DNA of 11,973 bases from Chloroflexota bacterium (GTDB taxonomy: Bacteria > Chloroflexota > Anaerolineae > Fen-1058), in contig JACRBO010000766.1 of NCBI GenBank assembly GCA_016219235.1, forward strand, positions 1 to 11,973, given 5' to 3'. Of the stretch, positions 4,942 to 11,334 are shown piece by piece. The position numbers were made by a program, and so were the translations under genes. Under the pieces are notes generated by a model. That model worked only from the letters and a program-made list of their open reading frames with translations, was not told where the DNA came from and made no database searches. How positions within the stretch are numbered: the first letter of the stretch is position 1; each line of letters opens with the position of its first letter.

Positions 4942-5938
4942 GGCCCACTGTCTCGCGCGCTGCCAGCACCTGATCGAACAGCGGCCCGGCAATTCCTTCC
5001 GGGCTAACCGTCCACGCATCGAAGGCCGCCACAAAGTTTTGGATGTGATCGTCCGGCAGCGAATGAGTCGGCAGGCCAAAGCGTTGTCGCAGGGTGTTGG
5101 CCGCAACCGGATCGACCACCCGCCAGCCCAATGACAGACACTCGTGCAGCACGCCCTCGATCTCGGCCGCGTCGCCCGAGCACATCGAACGGAACGACTG
5201 ACCGCCCGGCCGCTCATCTTCATTCAGGCGCGCCCAGACGGCATCGGCCGTGCGCAAATTTGGCTCGTGGATCACAATCACCGCTTCGTAATCGGCGGGA
5301 TTGAGCGCGGGCGAGTCGGGCATTCGCAAAGCAAAGGGGCGGCGAGTGTTGTAGTACACGCGCACCGGTTGCGAGACTTGCGTCGTCACCAACCCCAGCC
5401 ACTCGCCCAGCCGCACCCAGTCTTGCGCTTGATCTTCCTCGCGGAACCGACCCGGGTTGTGTGTGATGAGGTCAACCGCGAACGCGGCTCGATCGAACAG
5501 CGCGACAGGTCGATCATCCAGGCGGGCCTGCTTGAAGAACACGCACAGATAGTCGGCCAGGGACTGCGGCGAGATAGCGGCCCGGTTGTGATGCGCGACC
5601 AGCTGCGCGGCCACGGGTTGATCGAGACCTTCGGCCACGATTGCGCCGGACTGATCTTCGATGTAATACGGGCCGCGTCGCCTCTGATCGGCAGACGCTG
5701 CCAACGCCCACCAACTGATCGGTTGCAGGTGGACCTCAGCCAACGCACGTTGGGCCAGCCGGTACTGAGTGTTCAGCGCGTCGCATTCCGCCGTGTGTTG
5801 CGACTCCCACGAACCGGTGTGATCAAATCCGCAACCGCCACAGCAACAGATGCGGCCAAAGGCGGTTTGCGTTTGTTCACCACCACCCGCCGCAAACAGC
5901 ACGGCCACCAACGACTTGAGTATCTCCAGTGGTTGCAT
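4922..5938 (-). CDS. Hypothetical protein with N-terminal Cys cluster, 338 aa
   Basis: ATG 5938-5936 has AGGAGG five bases upstream and the frame ends with TGA at 4922-4924. Residues 1-20 include a weakly hydrophobic stretch (LEILKSLVAVLFAAGGG). Then comes CCC at 31-33, C36, H40, H48 and C52, which could bind a metal although it matches no standard finger I know. The rest is a soluble alpha/beta sequence without a catalytic motif I can name: QPISWWALAASADQ at about 72-85, SLADYLCVFFKQARLDDRPV at about 125-144, DYEAVIVIHEPNLRTADAVW at about 217-236. It is the longest unknown protein in block 2 and its 3' end overlaps the next gene. A hairpin lies directly upstream. Confidence 0.78.
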   Translation of the reverse strand: MQPLEILKSLVAVLFAAGGGEQTQTAFGRICCCGGCGFDHTGSWESQHTAECDALNTQYRLAQRALAEVHLQPISWWALAASADQRRRGPYYIEDQSGAIVAEGLDQPVAAQLVAHHNRAAISPQSLADYLCVFFKQARLDDRPVALFDRAAFAVDLITHNPGRFREEDQAQDWVRLGEWLGLVTTQVSQPVRVYYNTRRPFALRMPDSPALNPADYEAVIVIHEPNLRTADAVWARLNEDERPGGQSFRSMCSGDAAEIEGVLHECLSLGWRVVDPVAANTLRQRFGLPTHSLPDDHIQNFVAAFDAWTVSPEGIAGPLFDQVLAARETVGHVQPVA

Positions 5939-5955
5939 AGTGTCCTCCTGTTAGA

Positions 5956-5984
5956 ACCTGCCGCCCGAATAACGGACGGCAGGT
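5956..5984 (-). promoter_or_regulatory. Hairpin ahead of the 338-aa gene ribosome site
   Basis: Bases 5956-5967 pair with 5973-5984 around a five-base loop. The only non-Watson-Crick position (5964/5976) is C-A on the plus strand but U-G on the minus strand, giving 12 continuous pairs in the minus-strand RNA. It ends about 8 bases before the AGGAGG of the 338-residue gene. No T-run follows. A perfect 14-base palindrome (GTTTCCGCGGAAAC, 5990-6003) lies just upstream. Confidence 0.7.
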
Positions 5985-5989
5985 ACGCT

Positions 5990-6003
5990 GTTTCCGCGGA
6001 AAC
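5990..6003. repeat. 14-base perfect palindrome
   Basis: GTTTCCGCGGAAAC is self-complementary. It lies between the stop of the 123-residue gene (6007) and the hairpin at 5956-5984, and could be a protein-binding site. This is seen directly; there is no evidence of use. Confidence 0.5.
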
Positions 6004-6006
6004 GAC

Positions 6007-6378
6007 CTATTCGGCGCGACGACTCACCAGGCAGATCATGTACGCCTCAAGCCTGAGCCACAGTGATTGATAACGGTAGTCATCCACACTGTCGCCGGCA
6101 TCGAAAGCGATGTATTGCCCGGTGACGCCCACCGCGTAGACCGGTAACTGCCGCATCCGAAAACGACGCAGTACAGACGCAGCCCGGAATTGCGCATCGG
6201 GATCAGATAGACGGGACGCGATGTCGTCAGGCTTGAAAGCGCACTGCGCGGTTTCCGGGATCAGTTGCCACTCGACTGCGTCCAGCGCCGCCAGTAGCGC
6301 GGCGCGTTGCTCGGGCAAGTGGTTGAGCCGCCAGGCCTCGGTTTGCTTATGCCAGCGGAGGGTGGATTGATCAGCCAC
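6007..6378 (-). CDS. Hypothetical protein, 123 aa
   Basis: The best start is GTG 6378-6376, which overlaps the stop of the upstream 197-residue gene (TGA 6373-6371) by eight bases; no nearby ATG is available until deep in the protein. The stop is TAG at 6007-6009. The product is soluble: WHKQTEAWRLNHLPEQRAAL near the N-terminus, a segment SRLSDPDAQFRAASVLRRFR (about 55-74), then QLPVYAVGVTGQYIAFDAGD, and an LWLRLEAYMICLVSRR tail. The family is not recognised. Overlap with its neighbour implies coupled expression. Confidence 0.7.
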   Translation of the reverse strand: MADQSTLRWHKQTEAWRLNHLPEQRAALLAALDAVEWQLIPETAQCAFKPDDIASRLSDPDAQFRAASVLRRFRMRQLPVYAVGVTGQYIAFDAGDSVDDYRYQSLWLRLEAYMICLVSRRAE

Positions 6379-6964
6379 GGGGTGCCAAATCCGTCAACGT
6401 CGGGGTCGCGCCCGTCACTTCGTCCGCGCTAACCCAGACCCGCGCCTCGACCCAATAGCCGCCTTTATCCGGCTGCACTCTGGCATCATCGAAGACTTGC
6501 AGATTGGCGTCGTCCCAGACCCGGGTGGCCGCCGTCCGAACCGCCGCTTCAGTACTGACGGAGTCCGTGACCGGTTGCGGCGCCGGCGGAACCGCTTGCG
6601 CCTGATCAAACGTCTGAAGCCGCGTCTGCAGATCGAGGGTCAGTTGATCCGCGCCCATCACGACCCAATCGCCGTAGTACAGCCCGGCGTAGTACACGAG
6701 GTCATCGACCACCGTCAACGCGCCGCAGTTATCGCCGGTGATCACCAGCTTGATGTCCGCAGCGTAGGTGGTGTGGACACCCTCGAACGGGCCGAACACC
6801 GGCCCCGCGTCACCCCAATCAGCCATGTCCTGCGCCGGGTCAGCGCGACCATGAAACAGTTCGAGATAAACTCCGCCCGCCACGGGCGGCAGCGGATCGT
6901 CAGCCACCTCGATCAGGATGACATCGCTCAGTTCAAATAGATCGGCCAACAGGGAAGCGAGCAT
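6371..6964 (-). CDS. Hypothetical acidic protein, 197 aa
   Basis: I use ATG 6964-6962, seven bases after AAGGA; a GTG six bases earlier is almost inside the ribosome site. The 197-residue product is acidic, with an N-terminal half of beta-like strands: LSDVILIEVADDPLPP, GGVYLELFHGRADPA, AADIKLVITGDNCGALTVVD, LVYYAGLYYGDWVVMGAD. A Pro-rich linker (QAVPPAPQPVTDS) leads to a C-terminal part with GYWVEARVWVSADEV. There is no signal peptide and no recognised family. It is the first gene after conserved element B, so probably the first cistron of block 2. Confidence 0.75.
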   Translation of the reverse strand: MLASLLADLFELSDVILIEVADDPLPPVAGGVYLELFHGRADPAQDMADWGDAGPVFGPFEGVHTTYAADIKLVITGDNCGALTVVDDLVYYAGLYYGDWVVMGADQLTLDLQTRLQTFDQAQAVPPAPQPVTDSVSTEAAVRTAATRVWDDANLQVFDDARVQPDKGGYWVEARVWVSADEVTGATPTLTDLAPRG

Positions 6965-6979
6965 AGGCACGTCCTTTCT

Positions 6980-6995
6980 GCCCCCCTACGGGGGC
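6980..6995 (-). promoter_or_regulatory. GC hairpin ahead of the 197-aa gene
   Basis: GCCCCC (6980-6985) pairs with GGGGGC (6990-6995) around a four-base loop. It ends a few bases before the AAGGA ribosome site. This is the third case of a hairpin directly ahead of a ribosome site in this window. Confidence 0.6.
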
Positions 6996-7220
6996 ACATG
7001 GTGTTGAAACGGCAATCGCGTGAACCAATCGCCGGACAGAAGTGGCCGGGTTAAGCAAGGCGCTCAACGACCGGCTAAACAACACAGGTAGATGGAGGAG
7101 ACTGCGACGTGGTAAGGCTTAAGTGGAGTGAATCTCAAATGCGCGATATACACATCACGCACGATGAGGACAAATAACCACTCGCGCCGTCAGGGATAAG
7201 CCCTCAACGACGCGAGTGTT
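6995..7220 (-). ncRNA. Conserved intergenic element B (candidate structured RNA)
   Basis: This occupies the gap between the SbcD-like gene (stop 7330) and the 197-residue gene. It shares three ordered blocks with element A: 7179-7220, 7101-7140 and 7028-7083, with a CCATG motif near 7000 where A has CCTATG. It lacks the extra 75 bases of A. Stems on the minus strand are GTTGAGC/GCTTAAC (7062-7068 with 7050-7056, one U-G) inside a GCCGG/CCGGC stem, and GTGCG/CGCAT (7158-7162 with 7139-7143, one U-G). Between the copies, one T-A pair changes to C-G (7052/7066 against 3155/3169) and several pairs change to or from G-U. No open frame is shared. I cannot match it to a known RNA class. Confidence 0.65.
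7179..7220 (-). terminator. Conserved hairpin of element B, possible terminator
   Basis: On the minus strand CACTCGCGTCGT pairs with ACGGCGCGAGTG (12 positions, one U-G), and an inner AGGG/CCCU stem closes a CUUAU loop. GGTTATTTG follows, a poor T-run. The same hairpin is in element A with two changes that both keep pairing. Confidence 0.5.
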
Positions 7221-7223
7221 TCT

Positions 7224-7238
7224 CCCGCTGTGCGCGGG
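7224..7238. other. Short CCCGC/GCGGG hairpin
   Basis: CCCGC at 7224-7228 pairs with GCGGG at 7234-7238 around a five-base loop, just upstream of element B on the minus strand. It is absent from the matching place in element A, so it may not belong to the conserved unit. Confidence 0.4.
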
Positions 7239-7280
7239 ACTGTGGGTGCAGAACAAAACCAGATTCAGTCAGCGGCGACG

Positions 7281-7311
7281 GGCCTACTGCGCTGATTGAG
7301 CGCGGTAGGCC
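7281..7311. terminator. 13-bp hairpin after the SbcD-like gene
   Basis: GGCCTAC, one T-G position, then GCGCT pair with AGCGC and GTAGGCC around the loop GATTG. It lies 19 bases after the stop of the SbcD-like gene, where a terminator would be expected. There is no T-run directly after the stem, and the odd pair is U-G only on the plus strand. It may slow or end transcription of block 1, or be an mRNA 3' stabiliser. Confidence 0.45.
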
Positions 7312-7329
7312 ACAGCGTTACGGACGGCG

Positions 7330-8550
7330 TTAGTCGTTGGGTCGCATCAGTTCAGCGGCGCGTTGCAGCAGGAGATCGGCGCGATCGGCAGGCGTTTGCT
7401 TCGTCCCCAGATACCGCGTCAGCAACTCAGCGTGCGTCAAACTGGCCGGCGACGTGCCGCCCAGTCGATCACGCGCCGCCTGATCAACCTGACGATTGAT
7501 CCCGGCCACAAAGTCGGCCTCGCCCAGTGCCTCGCACACGTCTTTTTCGAGCAAGTCTTGATCGACCCGTAACCGGACGTTGACGCGCACGATGGCGCCG
7601 GTGATGCGCTGCTGCGCGATCGCGTCCAGCACCGCCGCCGTCGGATCGTCCGCTGACCGCGCATCCACCGCGAAGGTGATGAAGGGTCGGGCCGCCACTT
7701 CCACAAACTGCCAGGTCGTGTGCCCCCTGGTCAACTGGACCCAGCAGAAGCCTTTGGCCTCGCGCTCTTCGCCGAAATCGATCCGCTCCAGACTGCCGGG
7801 ATACACGACCGCGGGGTAGCCGCCGACGTTGAGATTTTGGTGCTTGTGGATGTGACCGAGGGCCACGTAATCCCACGGCCCATCTGTCAGCACACTCTTC
7901 AACGCAGGCACATCGCCGCCGATCATAACGCTGCGCTCGGAGCCATACACTGCCCCGGACACCGTGAAGTGCCCGGTCAGAATGGCCGGCCAGCGCGCAT
8001 CGATCTGATCGGCCAGCGCGCGCAGGTTGTCGCCGACGATCTCTTGCAGGGCGTGATCCAGCGCATGAACCACTTGCCCCGTGTACTCACTGCGCGACAG
8101 CAACCGCGACCGCATCGGATAAGGGGCCGTGCCGACTTGCACGGTGCCCCGCTTCGTCTCGACGATGTGCAGCTCTTCCTGCCAGCCCACAATCACGTTG
8201 GGCACGCCCAGCGTGCGATAGATGTCTACACTGTTGGCTTTTTTCTCCATCACCGGCAGATCGTGATTGCCCACCAGCATGACCAGCGGCACGCCCGCAT
8301 CGGCCAGCCGTTTTACCCGCCGCGCAAATTCACGCTGCAGGGTCGGATTGGGATCGCGCGTCTTGAACGCATCCCCGGCAAAGATCACCAGATCGACGTC
8401 GTGGGCCAGGCCGTAGTCAACCACTTCACTAAACCGCCGCAGAAAATCCAGCACGCGCGTGTTGATGCCCGTGCCCGAATCGATGCGGCCGTAGTTCTCC
8501 ATGCCGATGTGAATATCGGCGAAGTGCAGGACGCGGATGGGATCCGGCAT
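7330..8550 (-). CDS. SbcD/Mre11-like DNA nuclease (metallophosphoesterase)
   Basis: The 406-residue product has all calcineurin-type phosphoesterase motifs in order: D12-x-H14 in LHFADIHIG, GD at 59-60 in DLVIFAGDAF, G94-N-H-D97 in VMLVGNHDLP, GH at 193-194 in LTGHFTVSG, and G232-H-I-H235 in YVALGHIHKH. That order, the length and the following YPGSLERIDFGEE segment match SbcD/Mre11 proteins, manganese-dependent exo/endonucleases that process DNA ends and hairpins, usually with the SbcC/Rad50 ATPase. The C-terminal part (about 285-406) has LLEKDVCEALGEADFVAGIN and a helical tail, where SbcD caps partner contacts. No sbcC lies next to it. ATG 8550 follows the upstream stop by three bases, so coupling is likely; GAGG lies 11 bases ahead. 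It may act alone or with a partner elsewhere. Confidence 0.9.
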   Translation of the reverse strand: MPDPIRVLHFADIHIGMENYGRIDSGTGINTRVLDFLRRFSEVVDYGLAHDVDLVIFAGDAFKTRDPNPTLQREFARRVKRLADAGVPLVMLVGNHDLPVMEKKANSVDIYRTLGVPNVIVGWQEELHIVETKRGTVQVGTAPYPMRSRLLSRSEYTGQVVHALDHALQEIVGDNLRALADQIDARWPAILTGHFTVSGAVYGSERSVMIGGDVPALKSVLTDGPWDYVALGHIHKHQNLNVGGYPAVVYPGSLERIDFGEEREAKGFCWVQLTRGHTTWQFVEVAARPFITFAVDARSADDPTAAVLDAIAQQRITGAIVRVNVRLRVDQDLLEKDVCEALGEADFVAGINRQVDQAARDRLGGTSPASLTHAELLTRYLGTKQTPADRADLLLQRAAELMRPND

Positions 8551-8553
8551 GGC

Positions 8554-9672
8554 TTATTCAGCCTCTTCGTCGTCGCCGTCGGCCGCATCCGCCGCGGCCC
8601 CATTCAGGCACCACACCCAGGCTTCGGCCTCAACCAGCGTGCCCGCCTGATCGGTATTCACGCGATCAACACGCACATGCATGACGGACTGACCGAAATA
8701 CTCGGCCAGGTCGCGCACTTCCCGCAGTAGGGCATCGTCAACGACCGGGCCGGGCATCAGCAAACAGCCGACCGGGTCGCCGCTCGTTTCCACACCTTCA
8801 CAGAGGATTAGCACCACTTCCTGCGGCGCAGGCCCGGCCTCCGGGGCTTTCCGACTGTCCGACACAGGCACGCGTGACCCATTCGTCGTCCGCGCTTTCC
8901 GATACTGCGCGCAGGCCTGCGCCAGCGCCGTCAGCCGTTCGTCGCCAGTGGCTTCGCGCCCATCGCCCCAGTCGGCGGTGAAATCAACCGCCGCATTGAC
9001 GACAGGCAAGGCGTGGCCGACCCAACGATTGAGATCGCCGACCGTCGTCTTGAGCAGGTGAACGCGCGCAAGTAGGTCGGCAGCCGTCACTGGATCGGCA
9101 AAGCCGGCTGCAGCCGACAGTGCCGCACGCACGTCATCATTGCCGGTATCGTCATCGTCGGCTTCGTCATCTGCCTGGGCCAACTCGACCACTGGCGCGG
9201 GCGCGACCTCGATCGCGCTGCGCTGCGCAGCCTCGATCAGCCACTTCACCAGGAACGGCGCTGTAAACGCCCGGTCACTGGAATCCCCGATCAGACCGGA
9301 GATGATCCACTGATGGCTGTCCCATTCGGCCCGCTGGCAAGCCACTTCGGTTTCGGATAACACTGACGCGAAATCCGCCGGAAACGACGCCAGCGCGATG
9401 TGCGTTGACGGCCCGAATAACTGACCATGCAACCGCACATCGGCGCTGAAAAACAGGCTAAACGGCGGCTCGAAGGCGAACTCCTGCACCCGATCGGGCA
9501 ATGTCCGCGCGAATGCCTGACACGGCGCTTCCAGGCGCGACAGCGACTCGATCACATGCGCCCGCTCCATGTTCAGGATGACAAACAACGGCGCTGCGTC
9601 ATTCCAGTCGCTATCCGTTTGCATTTCCACTACGAGGCGATAGGCTGCGCTCGGCGGGTTAGTGGGCGGCAT
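8554..9672 (-). CDS. Hypothetical acidic protein upstream of the nuclease, 372 aa
   Basis: ATG 9672-9670 has GGAGG six bases upstream and overlaps the end of the previous gene by 14 bases; TAA is at 8554-8556, three bases before the nuclease start. The 372-residue product has an N-terminal region with RLVVEMQTD, APLFVILNMERAHVIESLSR and FEPPFSLFFSADVRLHGQLF, then a helix FLVKWLIEAAQRS. An Asp/Glu-rich linker spans about 165-180 (EADDDDTGNDD). A helical middle and a C-terminal part follow, with QEVVLILCEGVETSGDP, VRDLAEYFGQSVMHVRVDRV and an acidic tail. I recognise no family. Tight spacing to the SbcD-like gene makes it a candidate partner or regulator of that nuclease, as inference only. Confidence 0.75.
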   Translation of the reverse strand: MPPTNPPSAAYRLVVEMQTDSDWNDAAPLFVILNMERAHVIESLSRLEAPCQAFARTLPDRVQEFAFEPPFSLFFSADVRLHGQLFGPSTHIALASFPADFASVLSETEVACQRAEWDSHQWIISGLIGDSSDRAFTAPFLVKWLIEAAQRSAIEVAPAPVVELAQADDEADDDDTGNDDVRAALSAAAGFADPVTAADLLARVHLLKTTVGDLNRWVGHALPVVNAAVDFTADWGDGREATGDERLTALAQACAQYRKARTTNGSRVPVSDSRKAPEAGPAPQEVVLILCEGVETSGDPVGCLLMPGPVVDDALLREVRDLAEYFGQSVMHVRVDRVNTDQAGTLVEAEAWVWCLNGAAADAADGDDEEAE

Positions 9673-10222
9673 CGGTCGCCTCCGCGTTCGCCAGCGAATC
9701 GCGCACGTAGTCGGGATCGGCCACTGCCATCACGGCCTCGACGGTCAAGGTGTACCACAGCCCGTCCGTGCCCAGGAACAGCACATCGCCAATCATTTCG
9801 CAGGCACTATTACGATCCAGCACGCGGCCGGCAGCGTGTAACACTTCATCGAACGTGACACCGATACGTTCGACTTCACTGGATAGTTCGCCGCTGCATA
9901 CCCACTGTTCGACCCGCCGGCTGTCAGCCGCTTGATCCGCAGTGTCCAGATCGATCACCGGCACGGCGTCGATCGGCTCGATGTCATATTTGGCTGAGCC
10001 ATCGCCCGCCGCCGGATTGCACCAGTAACCTGCGTCGCTTTGATCCAGATCAGCCACGGCGGTTAGCCGGTCGCCGTCGAGTTCAAACACCTCGCGCAGC
10101 AGGTAGGCCTCCGCGTGCCGTTCAACCCGCTCCCGATCACCAGTGCGCACATACTCGTCCTCACCGCGCTCGAAACCGTCTGGTTCGAGGATGACGTAGT
10201 GAATGTGGTAGAGCTGCTTCAC
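9659..10222 (-). CDS. Hypothetical acidic protein, 187 aa
   Basis: I start at GTG 10222-10220, which overlaps the stop of the secreted-protein gene as GTGA and has GGAG eight bases upstream; a longer frame reaching 10291 is unlikely because its first 23 residues would overlap the upstream gene further without a ribosome site. The 187-residue product starts MKQLYHIHYVILEPDGFERG and is acidic. It has RERVERHAEAYLLREVFELD (about 30-49), then a Trp-containing strand region and a C-terminal LWYTLTVEAVMAVADPDY. There is no signal or membrane segment and no recognised family. Its 3' end overlaps the next gene. Confidence 0.72.
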   Translation of the reverse strand: MKQLYHIHYVILEPDGFERGEDEYVRTGDRERVERHAEAYLLREVFELDGDRLTAVADLDQSDAGYWCNPAAGDGSAKYDIEPIDAVPVIDLDTADQAADSRRVEQWVCSGELSSEVERIGVTFDEVLHAAGRVLDRNSACEMIGDVLFLGTDGLWYTLTVEAVMAVADPDYVRDSLANAEATDAAH

Positions 10223-11310
10223 GGCGTCGGCTCCGCGATGATCAGGTGCAGCCGGGACACCGGTTGATCGGGCGGATCGCTCCACGGCCATTGCAAGGCG
10301 ATGTGCACCATGCGCCAGTTCAAGGCCCCCACCGGAAACTCGGTGAGTTCGTCGCCGCGCAGGGTCAATTTCACCTCCGGCGGGCGCGACTGACCAATCA
10401 GGCCAGGCAGCGGAACCGTGATGACGGTGGCGGTCGGGGTGTACTGATCCGTGTCATAGACACCGAGTACCTCGCCGTAAGCGGTCCAGTCCGGCGTCAC
10501 CGGCGGCACCGGCCACGTGCCGCGCTGAAACACCAGATCATAACCACCGGCATTGCTCCAGGTATTGAAGACATGCAGCTCCAACCACGCCGAGATGATC
10601 TGACCGGCCGGCATGGCGCTCACGTCAAAATACAAGTGGTCGCGCGAGATGTTGTAGGTGCCGCCCGTGGGCGTCGGCGGCTGATTGACCAGCACGGCGT
10701 AGCGATCATAGCGCCACGTCGTGAGATGCGTGCCGGCCGCCGCTTCGGCGTAGTTGGCGCCAGACGAATTGATCAGCCAGTTTTGCGCGGGGTACGTCCA
10801 GGTGTGGACGCCCGTTGGCTCAGGCAGCGGCTGCGCATAATTGTTCAGGACACTCGGCACGTAGGATTGGAACGGCGTGACCGCCAGCGTCCCGGTCACG
10901 GTCTGCTGGGTCACGCCCGCCTCGATGATCGCGCACGGCACGTGCGTTACCGGCCACGTGCCGGGTCGAATGGTCAGCGTGAAAGCCGACGGTTCTTCGG
11001 CCAACAGATCGCCCGTCCAGATCGCGATATGGTCGCCCAGCGGGTACAGGCCCGGACTCAGCGCGTTGATTTGCCCCGACTGCACCGAGCAGATCACCAG
11101 CACGTCGTTAGCCGGCGAGGTAGCGCTAAAAGACACCGTGACTGTCAATTCCAACTGCACGGCCAGATCGACTGTGCCCGGCCCGGTGTCGACCACCAGG
11201 CTCCACGCCGACGACTGCGCCATGCTTTGCCCCGTGATCGACAGGGCGATCAACGCGAACACGAGCGCGGCCACGAGCCGCATCACTTTGATCAAACCGA
11301 TTGACTTCAT
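10219..11310 (-). CDS. Secreted protein with beta-sandwich-like repeat domain
   Basis: ATG 11310-11308 has AGGAG seven bases upstream. Residues 1-31 are a signal peptide: basic start MKSIGLIKVMR, hydrophobic core LVAALVFALIALSITG, likely cleavage after SMA31. Residues 35-145 look like beta strands (LELTVTVSFSATSP, AFTLTIRPGTWPV). A linker with YVPSVLNNYAQPLPEP (150-165) follows. Residues about 195-360 carry a pattern I recall from phage structural and secreted adhesin-like proteins: ISRDHLYFDVSAMPAGQIIS (221-240), then AWLELHVFNTW, YDLVFQRGTWPVPP and PDWTAYGE. This fits the DNRLRE-type surface domain, so export to the cell surface or a virion role is plausible. There is no LPXTG or membrane anchor. 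The exact family is not certain. Confidence 0.78.
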   Translation of the reverse strand: MKSIGLIKVMRLVAALVFALIALSITGQSMAQSSAWSLVVDTGPGTVDLAVQLELTVTVSFSATSPANDVLVICSVQSGQINALSPGLYPLGDHIAIWTGDLLAEEPSAFTLTIRPGTWPVTHVPCAIIEAGVTQQTVTGTLAVTPFQSYVPSVLNNYAQPLPEPTGVHTWTYPAQNWLINSSGANYAEAAAGTHLTTWRYDRYAVLVNQPPTPTGGTYNISRDHLYFDVSAMPAGQIISAWLELHVFNTWSNAGGYDLVFQRGTWPVPPVTPDWTAYGEVLGVYDTDQYTPTATVITVPLPGLIGQSRPPEVKLTLRGDELTEFPVGALNWRMVHIALQWPWSDPPDQPVSRLHLIIAEPTP

Positions 11311-11334
11311 AAGGTTTCTCCTGATGGCAGTGGC

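Noticed and set aside
5144..6070. Plus-strand frame of 308 residues
   Set aside because: It is antisense to the 338-residue gene, with Arg/His/Gln-rich composition typical of reversed GC-rich codons. The minus-strand gene has AGGAGG and overlaps its neighbours correctly.
7150..7175. Sigma-70-like promoter in element B (TTGTCC, 17 bases, TATATC)
   Set aside because: The -10 match is poor, and the equivalent place in element A reads TATGGC, so it is not supported by conservation.
7720..8730. Plus-strand frame of 336 residues
   Set aside because: It is antisense to the SbcD-like nuclease, whose five motifs fix the real strand.
10246..11304. Plus-strand frame of 352 residues
   Set aside because: It is antisense to the signal-peptide protein, very Arg-rich and without a ribosome site.
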